The translations under genes and the position numbers were made by a program. Of a DNA stretch of 64,000 nt, positions 15,813 to 24,140 are shown one piece after another. How positions within the stretch are numbered: the first letter of the stretch is position 1; each line of letters begins with the position of its first letter. The notes beneath the pieces were generated by a model. The model was given only the letters and a program-made list of their open reading frames with translations. It was not told the DNA's origin and did not search any database. Source of the stretch: Breznakiella homolactica. GTDB taxonomy: Bacteria > Spirochaetota > Spirochaetia > Treponematales > Breznakiellaceae. The DNA lies in contig NZ_CP067089.2 in the NCBI RefSeq assembly GCF_016616095.2, forward strand, positions 2,108,001 to 2,172,000, written 5' to 3'.

Positions 15813-16091
15813 TTATTCCGGGGTTATATGCATATTGACCGCGTCAACAATGCGGGAATGGATTTCCTCGATTTCACTAAGCCGTGTGTTGCGTATTCTG
15901 TTAATGATGCATCTAAAATCATCGGCGCCGCAAAGTTCCAATAAAATAATGAAGGTTGACGGAGAAACCGCCTTTGCCGCTTTTGCGATTTCATGAACAG
16001 TAAAGCTGCGCATGATTTTTTTTAATTCATTTTTATCGATCCGCCCTATGTCTTCAATACTGGATATAGTCTGGTTTGCCGCCTTTCCCAT
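15813..16091 (-). CDS. Small FliG-domain-like protein
   Basis: A 92-residue protein starting at the ATG 16091 behind AGGAG. From residue 10 onward it resembles one armadillo-like repeat of the flagellar motor-switch protein FliG: 'KNELKKIMRSFTVHEIAKAA', then a helix, then 'LSEIEEIHSRIVDAVNMHI', which parallels the 'xxDVEEAQQxIVxxxR' helix of FliG. No other FliG domains are attached and no flagellar genes are near. The similarity is by eye. It may be a FliG paralogue fragment with its own role, or only a coincidental helical repeat. A longer open frame to 16466 just shadows the ankyrin gene. Confidence 0.55.
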   Translation of the reverse strand: MGKAANQTISSIEDIGRIDKNELKKIMRSFTVHEIAKAAKAVSPSTFIILLELCGADDFRCIINRIRNTRLSEIEEIHSRIVDAVNMHITPE

Positions 16092-16244
16092 ACAATCTCC
16101 TGTTTTTTTTAAAATATATAGAAAATATATGGCTGGTTCAAATGAATAAACTTCAGAGGAATACATTAACAAAAGATACACTAAAAAATTGAAAAACAAT
16201 ACATAAATACCGCTAAACGGGCTGTTTACGTCCAGCAAAACGGC

Positions 16245-16268
16245 CGGGGAATGCCGGAGCATTCCCCG
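16245..16268 (-). terminator. Hairpin after the ankyrin operon
   Basis: GGGGAATGC and GCATTCCCC form a perfect 9-base stem with a four-base loop, 8 bases beyond the ankyrin stop on the minus strand. A weak T run (GTTTTG) lies further on. It probably ends the TPR/ankyrin operon. Confidence 0.65.
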
Positions 16269-16275
16269 ATGGTTA

Positions 16276-17256
16276 TTAATTTTCCGCGCCGGCCATAAGG
16301 AGCTGTTCCACGATTTCCGTGTAACCCGCTTCGCTGGCATAGTACATGGCACTATGCTGACTGTTGTCCACGGCGTTGACATCCGCTCCGTTTTCGATGA
16401 GCATGGCGGTAAAGTCATTCTGTCCGCGGAGAGCCGCAACGATAAGAGGCGTTTCACTGTCGGCATTTTTTCCGTTTACTTCGGAACCACCGTCGATCAG
16501 AGCCTTGCCGATAAACTTGTTTCCCCGGGAAGCGGCGAAATGCAGCGGGGAACTTCCGTCCAGAAGTTTGAGATTGGGGTCGGCGCCTCCCTTAAGGAGC
16601 AATTCCACAATATGAATATTGTCCCGGGCACAAGCAAGGAGCAGCGGTGATTCGCCGCGGTCGTTGAGGGCGTTGACGTCGGAATTGCCCGCCGTCAGAA
16701 GCGCCGTGAGGACTTCGCTCTGGCCGTTATAGGCTGCCTGATGGAGAGGTGTATTGCCAGTATTGTCCTTTTCCTCGGTTTCCCCGGAGAGCATTGCGAT
16801 GATATCCCGGAGTCCCATGGCCGTGGCGTGATCCAGGGCACTGTGGCCGTTGTTGTCCTTGATGGATTTATCCGCCCCAAGCTCCAGCATAAGTTTGGCG
16901 ATTTCGCTCCTGCCGGTGGCGACGGCGTAGATAAGCGGGGTTTGTCCTTCTTTGTCGGTAACGTTAATATCCGCACCCTGCTCACAAAGCATTCTGATAA
17001 TATCCTTGTTGCCGCTCTTGGCGACCACATGGAGGGGGGTCACACTCCGGTTATCCGCCAGACTAACATCCGCTCCTGCGTCAATGAGGATCTTCGCGAT
17101 ATCCCGGGCGCCCTTAAGGCAGGTGTAATACAAAGGGGTACAGCCCATGCCGTCCCGTTTGTCCACATTGATACCGCCTTTTTTCATAAAAGCCTGAACC
17201 ACGCCCTTCTGCCCGTTCTTGCAGGCGTTCAAAAACATATTATCCAAATCAGCCAT
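16276..17256 (-). CDS. Ankyrin-repeat protein
   Basis: A 326-residue protein composed of about nine ankyrin repeats. Examples are 'GCTPLYYTCLKGARDIAKIL', 'GQTPLIYAVATGRSEIAKLM' and 'GNTPLHQAAYNGQSEVLTAL'. No signal peptide or catalytic domain is present, so it should act as a cytoplasmic protein-binding scaffold. It follows a larger ankyrin protein by 9 bases and is the last gene of a TPR-ankyrin-ankyrin operon. GAGGTAGGACG precedes the ATG. Confidence 0.93.
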   Translation of the reverse strand: MADLDNMFLNACKNGQKGVVQAFMKKGGINVDKRDGMGCTPLYYTCLKGARDIAKILIDAGADVSLADNRSVTPLHVVAKSGNKDIIRMLCEQGADINVTDKEGQTPLIYAVATGRSEIAKLMLELGADKSIKDNNGHSALDHATAMGLRDIIAMLSGETEEKDNTGNTPLHQAAYNGQSEVLTALLTAGNSDVNALNDRGESPLLLACARDNIHIVELLLKGGADPNLKLLDGSSPLHFAASRGNKFIGKALIDGGSEVNGKNADSETPLIVAALRGQNDFTAMLIENGADVNAVDNSQHSAMYYASEAGYTEIVEQLLMAGAEN

Positions 17257-17265
17257 CGTCCTACC

Positions 17266-18876
17266 TCATATCTTTGTTAAAAGTAATTTAACTAACGTTT
17301 CATTGTTTTTCGCCGTGGCGTAATCCAGGGCGGTTTTCCCTTCGTTGTTCGCCGCGTCCGGCAGCGGATCACCGAAATCGAAGAGTACCTCCGCCAGGGT
17401 TTTTGCTCCCCGGAGGCTTGAGTTTGCCGCGGCGTAATGGAGAGCCGTGTTTCCCCACTGATCCTTCCGGTCCACCGCGGCTCCGGCTTCCAGAAGCAGC
17501 AGCTGGATGCTTTCCATTGTGTTGAAGTCCCCGCCGCAGGCCAGCATCAGCGGAGTCTGGCCGCCCAGGCTGGCTTTGTCCGGGTCGGCTTTGAGCCGGA
17601 GACACTCGTCCACCACCACGGCCTTGTAGCTGTCGTACCCCGAACCTTTGCCATAGGGAGAACGGCAGGCCAGGCCCAGAAGGGTGTCGCCGTCATCGTT
17701 CACCGTATCGTTAATGTCATAGCCCTTCTCCACCAGCATCCGGAGGATGGCTTTCTGTTTCTTCTCTCCCGCGGCCTTCCAGTTGGCCGGGTTGTCGATG
17801 CCAAAGCCGAAAAGGAACGCCGCAGCGGGACTGCCGCTGCCGTTTTTGACCCGGGGGTCCGCCCCCAGATCCAGAAGCAGCCGGACCGCGCCGTCGTTCA
17901 GGGCGGAACAGGCCACCCCCAGGGGCATCATTCCGGAGAAACTCTGGTCGTCGCTGATCTCATTGGGATCTGCCCCCATTTCAATAATTGCCCTGATCGC
18001 TTCTGTATCCTTCTGGCGTACCGCCTGGTGGAGGGTCATCCCCCCGGCGGCCAGACGCTGATCCGCGTCGGGATTGCCGTCGTCTTCCGGCGAATAGGAT
18101 CCGTCCAGCAGGGCGGCGATCTTCTTGGCGCCGTTCCGCACCGCCAGGGTATGGGCCGTTTCCAGCATATTGTTTTTTTCATCCGGATCAACCCCGGCCT
18201 CAAAAAACACCCGGGCGGTTTTGAAATAATCCTCGAGCCGGGATTCCTTTTCCGTTACCCGGCCTTCCAGTTCGGCGAGGCTCACCGGGGAACGCTGTTT
18301 TTCCGGAAGGTTTTCCTCATCCTTCTTCTTAGCGACCTGTTCTTTTGCTTTTTCAAGATCCTTTACGTGGTTATAGGAATACTCCGCCGCCAGGTGGAGA
18401 CCGGTGTTTCCCTTGTCGTCCGCCTTGGTGAGATTGGCTTCCTTTTCCTTAAGAGCGTCGACAAATTCCCAGTTCCCGTCCCGGGCCGCGTAATGGTAAC
18501 AGAGCTTATCCGCTTCGTCCTTCCGGAGTATACCCGCCCGGGCATCGAGCAGCAGCAGCGCCGTCTGCCGGACCTCCCCGGGTTCGGGTTTCCGGCTGCC
18601 CGGATAGGAATACTTTGCCAGGGTAAAGACCGGCAGCGCCCCGGCACTGTCGGGATCATTGGGATTGAAGCCCTCCTCCAGGAGAAACTCCACCGCTTCG
18701 GGATGGACGTTTTTCACTGCCTGATGCAGGAGGTTTCCCCCGCCGTAGCCGGGACTCATGGCCGTCTTGGCGGCTTCGTCACCGGCGTTTTCGGCGCAGA
18801 AGTCTTTATACATTTGGAGAATGGCATCCCGTCCGGTTCCCTGGAAATAAGCGTTCTGAATTTCATTTATCTGCAT
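17266..18876 (-). CDS. Large ankyrin-repeat protein with central coiled segment
   Basis: A 536-residue cytoplasmic protein. Ankyrin repeats occur in the first third ('GGNLLHQAVKNVHPEAVEFL', 'GNTGLHLAAEYSYNHVKDLE') and again from about 275 to the end ('GGMTLHQAVRQKDTEAIRAI', 'WGNTALHYAAANSSLRGAKT'). Between them a charged stretch of about 50 residues ('KAKEQVAKKKDEENLPEKQR' and onward) is predicted to be coiled. It lies between a TPR-like gene and a second ankyrin gene with spacings of 35 and 9 bases. AAGGAGG precedes the ATG. No enzymatic motif is visible; a scaffold role is inferred. Confidence 0.92.
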   Translation of the reverse strand: MQINEIQNAYFQGTGRDAILQMYKDFCAENAGDEAAKTAMSPGYGGGNLLHQAVKNVHPEAVEFLLEEGFNPNDPDSAGALPVFTLAKYSYPGSRKPEPGEVRQTALLLLDARAGILRKDEADKLCYHYAARDGNWEFVDALKEKEANLTKADDKGNTGLHLAAEYSYNHVKDLEKAKEQVAKKKDEENLPEKQRSPVSLAELEGRVTEKESRLEDYFKTARVFFEAGVDPDEKNNMLETAHTLAVRNGAKKIAALLDGSYSPEDDGNPDADQRLAAGGMTLHQAVRQKDTEAIRAIIEMGADPNEISDDQSFSGMMPLGVACSALNDGAVRLLLDLGADPRVKNGSGSPAAAFLFGFGIDNPANWKAAGEKKQKAILRMLVEKGYDINDTVNDDGDTLLGLACRSPYGKGSGYDSYKAVVVDECLRLKADPDKASLGGQTPLMLACGGDFNTMESIQLLLLEAGAAVDRKDQWGNTALHYAAANSSLRGAKTLAEVLFDFGDPLPDAANNEGKTALDYATAKNNETLVKLLLTKI

Positions 18877-18911
18877 AGACGGCCGTCCTCCTTGCTGCAG
18901 CTGGCGATCGG

Positions 18912-19418
18912 TTATTTCATTTCATCCATAGAAAGAATAGCTGCAATATTACCATAGTCCTTGCCGGCCAGGGAAGCGGCGATGCCGCGGATTCTGTCCC
19001 AAAGACCGCAGTGGACACAAACATCGGCGGTCAGCCGGAATATCGTATCCCGGAGATACACCGGGAGGCGGCCGGCGGCTTCTTCACTGATGGGATTCCG
19101 GTAGCCGCTGCCGGCCGCTTCCATCCGGAAGAGCTTTTCATACAGTTCATCCTTGAATCCATCATCCGGCACCGTATGCTGTTTTGCCAGCAGGAGCGCC
19201 TTGTCCAGATAAGCCAGCGCCGTTTCCCAGGCAGCGGCCTGCATGCAGCAGAGTGAAAGGTTGACGTACACTGCCGGAGAAGGCTGCTGTTTTTCCAGAG
19301 AAGAAAAAAGCCGGTACGCCTGGGCGTAACTTCCCGAGTTATACAACCCTATTCCGGCGGAAAAAACGGCGGCCCGGTTTTCCGTACCGGGCCCTGGGGA
19401 TGCTCCTAACAATGACAA
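18912..19418 (-). CDS. TPR-like protein
   Basis: A 168-residue protein whose N-terminal half contains tetratricopeptide-type helices: 'GIGLYNSGSYAQAYRLFSSL', 'VYVNLSLCCMQAAAWETALA' and 'YLDKALLLAKQ'. The C-terminal half is helical and unassigned. The start is a TTG at 19418 with AGGAGG six bases before it; no ATG is well placed. It is the first gene of an operon with two ankyrin proteins, so the three helical-repeat proteins may act together. That pairing is inference from context only. Confidence 0.75.
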   Translation of the reverse strand: MSLLGASPGPGTENRAAVFSAGIGLYNSGSYAQAYRLFSSLEKQQPSPAVYVNLSLCCMQAAAWETALAYLDKALLLAKQHTVPDDGFKDELYEKLFRMEAAGSGYRNPISEEAAGRLPVYLRDTIFRLTADVCVHCGLWDRIRGIAASLAGKDYGNIAAILSMDEMK

Positions 19419-19550
19419 GAACGGCCTCCTGCTGCCAAAGAAACGAAACGGCAGTCTCTGTCTTTAATATACCCCATGGGCATGAAAAAAAATACCATAA
19501 TTGTAATTTTCCTGCCCATGATATACCATAACGGGACAGGAGCAGTACCC

Positions 19551-20735
19551 ATGGCATTGATTCTGCTTATCATCATTTATATTACCTTCATCAGCCTCGG
19601 ACTGCCGGACTCTCTTCTGGGGTCCGCGTGGCCGATTATGCAGGCAGACCTTAAGGTTCCCCTTTCTAACGCGGGGCTGCTTTCCATGATTACCACCGGA
19701 GGGACCGTTGTTTCCAGCCTCCTGGGCGGAAAACTCATACGTCTTCTGGGCACGGGAAAACTGACCTTTATCAGCGTTGCCATGACCGCCGCGGCGCTGC
19801 TGGGATTCAGCCTTTCGCCGTCCTTTCTCTGGCTGATGGCATGCGCCATTCCCCTGGGGCTTGGCGCCGGCGCGGTGGACACGGCGCTTAACAACTTCAT
19901 AGCCCTCCATTACAAAGCCCGGCACATGAATTGGCTCCATTGTTTCTGGGGTATCGGCGCCACGGCGGGACCGCTTATTATGTCGGTTTTTATCAGCCGG
20001 GACGCCAACTGGCGGGGCGGGTATTCAGCAATTTCCGTGATACAGTTCAGCCTGGTGCTGATTTTGGCCTTCGCCCTCCCGCTGTGGAAAAAGTTTGAAT
20101 CCCCGGCCGACGACAACCCGGAACAGACCGACCGGCGGAACAGAAAGGGTGTGTTGTCCATTCCCGGAGTCAAAGCGTCCCTGACGGCGTTCTTCGCATA
20201 CTCCGCTGTTGAACTGGGCGCCGGTCTATGGGGTACGACGTACCTTACGCTGTATAAAGGCCTGCCGCCGGACACCGCGGCCCGGGCTTTCGCGCTGTAC
20301 TACGCCGGAATTACCGCGGGCCGGTTTGTCTCAGGGTTCGTAACCATGGCCATGGACAACCGCCGCCTTATCCGTTTGGGGCAGTGGGTGATCCTAACGG
20401 GAATTCTGGTGATTCTTCTGCCCCTGCCGCCGTTTTTCTCAATTACGGGATTTGTCCTCCTGGGGATCGGCTGCGCGCCGCTTTTCCCGTCCATGCTGCA
20501 CGAAACCCCCGCCCGGTTCGGGCCTGGGGCGTCACAGACAATCATGGGGATTCAAATGGCCGCGGGATATACCGGAAGCACGCTCATGCCCATGGCCCTG
20601 GGATTTATCCTCTCAAAAGCCGGGGTGCAAATTCTCCCGTATTATCTGCTTTTCTTTCTGGTGTTATTAATCGGATGTTCCGAATATATCAACCGGCTCA
20701 TGGCAAAAAGCGGGTCCGGAACTTCCGCCGCGTAA
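19551..20735 (+). CDS. Major facilitator superfamily transporter
   Basis: A 394-residue inner-membrane protein with about twelve hydrophobic helices, beginning 'MALILLIIIYITFISLGLPD'. It shows the usual split of two six-helix halves joined by a charged loop near residues 185-205 ('WKKFESPADDNPEQTDRRNR'). The ATG at 19551 has ACAGGAG 8 bases upstream and is preferred over an ATG at 19476. It resembles the FucP/YfkF-like sugar or drug exporters; the substrate is not identifiable. It stands alone. Confidence 0.9.
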   Translation: MALILLIIIYITFISLGLPDSLLGSAWPIMQADLKVPLSNAGLLSMITTGGTVVSSLLGGKLIRLLGTGKLTFISVAMTAAALLGFSLSPSFLWLMACAIPLGLGAGAVDTALNNFIALHYKARHMNWLHCFWGIGATAGPLIMSVFISRDANWRGGYSAISVIQFSLVLILAFALPLWKKFESPADDNPEQTDRRNRKGVLSIPGVKASLTAFFAYSAVELGAGLWGTTYLTLYKGLPPDTAARAFALYYAGITAGRFVSGFVTMAMDNRRLIRLGQWVILTGILVILLPLPPFFSITGFVLLGIGCAPLFPSMLHETPARFGPGASQTIMGIQMAAGYTGSTLMPMALGFILSKAGVQILPYYLLFFLVLLIGCSEYINRLMAKSGSGTSAA

Positions 20736-20873
20736 ATCCCGGCGTTCTTAAAAAATATATCATTTCACATAAACGGGATGAAAAAATTGTTATATTCTCC
20801 ATCCCGCGGAAAAAAATCAGTATATTAAGACTACGGTCCTGACCGGTTACAGTTACCCCGCGGGAGCAGAGTT

Positions 20874-21608
20874 TTGATTTCGGAAAAACAGGCAATCGCC
20901 AGGATGGATGCCGACCATCCTCTCCTTAAGTATATTGAACTTGAGGATGACACCATAAACGGTATCGTCGCCATGGCACCGATTTACCGCGGAGCGCTGC
21001 GGGAAGTAAGCACCAAGCTTGATAACATTGATTATGAATTCCAGACCCTTTACGACCACAACCCCATACACCACATGGAATCCCGGATTAAATCACCCCG
21101 GAGCATACTGGAAAAACTCAACCGGAGAAATATTCCCGTTACCATGGAGAATATGAAACGTGAAATTCTCGACATCGCGGGAATCCGGGTGGTGTGCAAT
21201 TATACGGAGGATATCTTCAAGCTCGCGGAACTCCTCATTGCCCAGGAGGATATTGAGCTCGTATACGTCCATAACTATATCAATGAACCGAAGGAATGCG
21301 GCTACCGGAGTTTCCATCTGGTGGTAAAAGTACCGGTGTTTCTTTCCGTCGGGGCGGAACGTGTCCCCGTGGAAGTACAGATCCGCACCATTGCCATGGA
21401 TATGTGGGCCAGCCTGGAACACGAAATACGGTACAAAGCGACCAAGGAAGTTTCGCCGGAGGCGGAAAAACGGCTCAAGCTGTGCGCCGACATCCTCGCC
21501 CGGACCGACATGGAGATGCAGGAAATTTACAAGGAATGCGTTAAGCGGGAAGAAGACGCCTCCGCGGAGCGGAAGTCTGAGGTATCCGCGGTGACGGGCC
21601 TTCACTGA
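20874..21608 (+). CDS. Small alarmone synthetase, GTP pyrophosphokinase (RelQ/YjbM-like)
   Basis: A 244-residue single-domain (p)ppGpp synthetase lacking the hydrolase and regulatory domains of RelA/SpoT. Motifs are 'HMESRIKSPRSILEKLNRR', 'EILDIAGIRVVCNYTEDIF', 'CGYRSFHLVVKVPV' and 'VEVQIRTIAMDMWASLEHEI'. These contain the ATP-binding basic residues and the catalytic Glu of 'EVQIRT'. The start taken is the TTG at 20874 behind CGGGAGCAGAG; an ATG at 20904 is a possible alternative. It should make (p)ppGpp from GTP/GDP and ATP. It is transcribed alone and ended by a strong terminator. Confidence 0.9.
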   Translation: MISEKQAIARMDADHPLLKYIELEDDTINGIVAMAPIYRGALREVSTKLDNIDYEFQTLYDHNPIHHMESRIKSPRSILEKLNRRNIPVTMENMKREILDIAGIRVVCNYTEDIFKLAELLIAQEDIELVYVHNYINEPKECGYRSFHLVVKVPVFLSVGAERVPVEVQIRTIAMDMWASLEHEIRYKATKEVSPEAEKRLKLCADILARTDMEMQEIYKECVKREEDASAERKSEVSAVTGLH

Positions 21609-21673
21609 GCGGCGGCCCGTTCGCAGGATACTTAGTAATACAGTCCGGGTTAAACCGGGCTTTTAAATAAATG

Positions 21674-21705
21674 ACGCGTGCCGGAACCGGCACGCGTTTC
21701 TTTTT
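21674..21705 (+). terminator. Intrinsic terminator between alarmone synthetase and serS
   Basis: An 11-base perfect stem ACGCGTGCCGG / CCGGCACGCGT with an AA loop is followed by TTCTTTTT. It lies between two converging genes. The T run points to plus-strand termination. Confidence 0.9.
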
Positions 21706-22978
21706 ACTTCTTTCCGATATTCTCAAATCCGCAGTAGGGTACCAGGGCTTTGGGAATACGGACCGTACCGTCGGGCTGCTGGAAATTTTCCAGGATTGCC
21801 ACCAGGGCCCGGGAGATCGCGATGGCGGTGCCGTTGAGCATATGGACGTAACGGTTTTTCCCGTCGCCGTCCTTGTACTTTATATTAAGCCTCCGGGCCT
21901 GGAAGTCCGTGCAGTTTGACGTGGAGGTAACTTCGCCCCATTCCCCGCCGTTCCTGCCGGGCATCCACGCCTCAAGATCCCACTTGCGGTAGGCCGGGGC
22001 GCCGAGATCGCCGGTGCAGGTGTCCACCACCCGGAAGGGTATTTCCAGACCGGAGAAAATCTCTTCTTCTACGGCACGGAGTTCGTCGTGGAACGCATCG
22101 GATTCCTCCGGCAGGCAGTACACGAACATTTCCAGTTTTGTGAACTGGTGCACCCGGTAGAGGCCTTTGGAAAACTGCCCCGAGGCGCCCGCTTCCCTGC
22201 GGAAGCAGTGGGAAAGCCCCGCCATCCTGAGGGGGAGTTTTTCCTTCGGGATGATAACATTGGAGTAATAGCCCCCCAGGGTTATCTCCGCGGTGCCCAC
22301 CAGGCAGGTGCCTTCGTCTTCAATAGTGTATACATTGGACTCGGCTCCCCGGGGATTAAACCCGATGCCTTCGAGGATTTCCTCCCGGGCAATATCCGGG
22401 GTAATAAACGGAGTGAATCCCTTTTTCTGGAGCTTATCCAGGGCGTAGCGGATGAGCCCCAGTTCGAGAAAAACCGCTTCGTTTTTCAGATAATAAAATT
22501 TTGTCCCGGAAACCTTGGTCGCGGAATCGAAGTCAATGATATCGAGATCCTGACCGAGGGCGACATGGTCCTGGGGTTCGAAATCGAATTTGGTCGGTTC
22601 CCCTACCCGCTTTACCTCAAGGTTGTCCTTGTCCTCTTTGCCGATGGGCGCGTCGGGATGGGCCATGTTGGGAATGCGCCGGCCTTCGGCGTCGAGTTCC
22701 GCTTCCACCCGGGAGAGCTCCGCCTCGGAGGCCGCTATATCCTCCTTCAGCTTTTTGCCCTCTTCAATTAGCTTATTCCGTTCATCCGCTTCAAGCTTCC
22801 CCTTCATAGCCGCCGCGTTGGCGTTCCGCTGCTGCTGAAGGGACTGGAGGGCGGTGGAAAGTTCGGTCCGCCGGCTGAAAAGCCGGACCACCAGATCCGC
22901 GTCGGCGTTCATACTGCGGTTTACAATATTCTGTTTAACCGCGTCGAGATTCTCTGCAATAAAACGGTAATCTAACAT
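21704..22978 (-). CDS. serS: Serine--tRNA ligase
   Basis: A 424-residue class II aminoacyl-tRNA synthetase. The N-terminal coiled-coil arm that holds the tRNA spans about 30-105. Motif 2 is seen in 'GLSHCFRREAGASG', the serine site region in 'GEVTSTSNCTDFQARRLNIK', and motif 3 in 'NGTAIAISRALVAILENFQQ'. The ATG at 22978 begins the conserved 'MLDYRFIAENLDAVKQNI'; the open frame further upstream is non-coding. The upstream gene on the same strand is birA, but a structured repeat element of more than 300 bases separates them and forms the immediate leader of serS. Confidence 0.96.
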   Translation of the reverse strand: MLDYRFIAENLDAVKQNIVNRSMNADADLVVRLFSRRTELSTALQSLQQQRNANAAAMKGKLEADERNKLIEEGKKLKEDIAASEAELSRVEAELDAEGRRIPNMAHPDAPIGKEDKDNLEVKRVGEPTKFDFEPQDHVALGQDLDIIDFDSATKVSGTKFYYLKNEAVFLELGLIRYALDKLQKKGFTPFITPDIAREEILEGIGFNPRGAESNVYTIEDEGTCLVGTAEITLGGYYSNVIIPKEKLPLRMAGLSHCFRREAGASGQFSKGLYRVHQFTKLEMFVYCLPEESDAFHDELRAVEEEIFSGLEIPFRVVDTCTGDLGAPAYRKWDLEAWMPGRNGGEWGEVTSTSNCTDFQARRLNIKYKDGDGKNRYVHMLNGTAIAISRALVAILENFQQPDGTVRIPKALVPYCGFENIGKK

Positions 22979-23004
22979 GATAAACCCAGTGTACCCGGGC
23001 GCGC

Positions 23005-23340
23005 GGGAATGGACAAGAGGTATGAGGGGGAGCACAGAGACTGACAATCCGGAAAGCACCCAGGGAGTACCGGTGCCGCGGGGCCCGTCAGATAAAAAAG
23101 GGTATGGCTCCGTGTCGGCCTTCGGCCTCGAAAGTCGTTCTGTCCAGGGACCCGGCGTTACCATCACGGCCGGGTGCTTTCCGGCTTAACCGGCTCGGCG
23201 CTGCCCGGTCAGGGGGGCTGCTCCCCCTCGCTGCAGCCTTGCCGAACCGGCTGTGGAGTTTTGCGGAGCAAAACTCCTAAAAGACTTGACGCCCCAGGCG
23301 GCAAGTCTTACGCTACCCCCACTCCGGGTTCCTCGGTATC
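23005..23340 (-). repeat. Structured leader element upstream of serS (copy A)
   Basis: This gene-free stretch begins at the birA stop and ends about 25 bases before serS. Read on the minus strand it is collinear with 31278-31590 upstream of thrH. Shared landmarks, in order, are GTAAGACTTGCCGCC, GCAAGGCTG, GAGGGGGAGC-like G runs, GGTAACGCCGGGT, CTTTCGAGGCC and CTGTGCTCCCCCT. Hairpins seen are 23282-23288 with 23302-23308, 23255-23264 with 23268-23277 (perfect, 10 bases), and an outer 13-base inverted repeat at 23049-23061 with 23172-23184. The 20-base core is at 23115-23134. The inner arm is partly deleted compared with the thrH copy. Confidence 0.8.
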
Positions 23341-24130
23341 AATATACCTTAAGTTCGCCGGTGATGAATGAGATGGGTTCGGTTCCGCCCTGGGGGATGA
23401 TGCGGATTTCACCCTCCGGACCGATACCGGCCAGAATCCCCTGTACGAGTTCCTCTGACCCGGCGGCGCCGGGGATAAAGGCGACAGATTCGCCTCTGCG
23501 GTAGAGCCGTTCCTCAAGCCCGGAACGCCAGGTTTCCCCGGCATCGGGGGAGAGGACTTCAGCCAGCCGGAAGAGTATCCGTTCCAGAAGGGCAAAGCGG
23601 CTTTCCGGGGAAGGCGGTTCATGGGAACCGCTCCCCAGACCGGCCATGGCGGCGCGCAGGCTTGTGGCCTTGTCCGCCAGCTCTCCGGAAAATTCTTCCT
23701 GGCAGACATTCACCCCTATGCCGATAAAGACGTGCCTGCCGTCCCCTTCGACGAGAATACCGGTTGTTTTTTTTGAACCGGCCATCACGTCGTTGGGCCA
23801 TTTGACGGACACCAGACTGCCGAGCGCCGGGAAGACATCAACGATAGCCCGGGAAACCGCGAAGCCGGTCCTGAGGCTCAGGGCCTTCGGAATGGCGTCC
23901 AGTCCGGGGTATTCGAGAAATAGGGTAAAGAGAAGGTTTTCCCCGCTCCGGGATTTCCAGGAACGGCCCGGGGTCCGGCCCCGGCCCGCGTCCTGGAAAT
24001 CGGCTGTCACCGCCGTCCCCGGGGGAGCCCCCCGGGACGCCAGGCCGCGGCTTTCCGTCATGGTCGAGGAAGTCCGCTCCAGATGGTATACCGGAGCGCC
24101 GAATGCATTGGGAACCGCGATCTTCTTCAC
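23339..24130 (-). CDS. birA: Biotin--[acetyl-CoA-carboxylase] ligase, monofunctional
   Basis: A 263-residue biotin-protein ligase without the N-terminal DNA-binding domain of E. coli BirA, so it should not act as a repressor. The catalytic motif is 'DAGRGRTPGRSWKS' (biotinyl-AMP loop), followed by 'VSVKWPNDVMAGSKKTTGIL' with the active-site Lys. The C-terminal domain ends 'GEIRIIPQGGTEPISFITGE'. An insertion of two residues (RTPGRS) breaks the usual GRGRxGRxW loop spacing slightly. It sits 10 bases after the SIMPL gene and upstream of serS. Confidence 0.9.
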   Translation of the reverse strand: MKKIAVPNAFGAPVYHLERTSSTMTESRGLASRGAPPGTAVTADFQDAGRGRTPGRSWKSRSGENLLFTLFLEYPGLDAIPKALSLRTGFAVSRAIVDVFPALGSLVSVKWPNDVMAGSKKTTGILVEGDGRHVFIGIGVNVCQEEFSGELADKATSLRAAMAGLGSGSHEPPSPESRFALLERILFRLAEVLSPDAGETWRSGLEERLYRRGESVAFIPGAAGSEELVQGILAGIGPEGEIRIIPQGGTEPISFITGELKVY

Positions 24131-24140
24131 TAAGGAACCG

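Noticed and set aside
16092..16466. Longer form of the FliG-like gene starting at 16466
   Set aside because: The extra upstream codons overlap the ankyrin gene and its terminator. The ATG at 16091 has a good AGGAG site.
22979..23338. T-box riboswitch in the serS leader
   Set aside because: The leader position suits a T-box, but I find no AGGGTGGNACCGCG-like sequence on the transcribed strand and no antiterminator/terminator pair.
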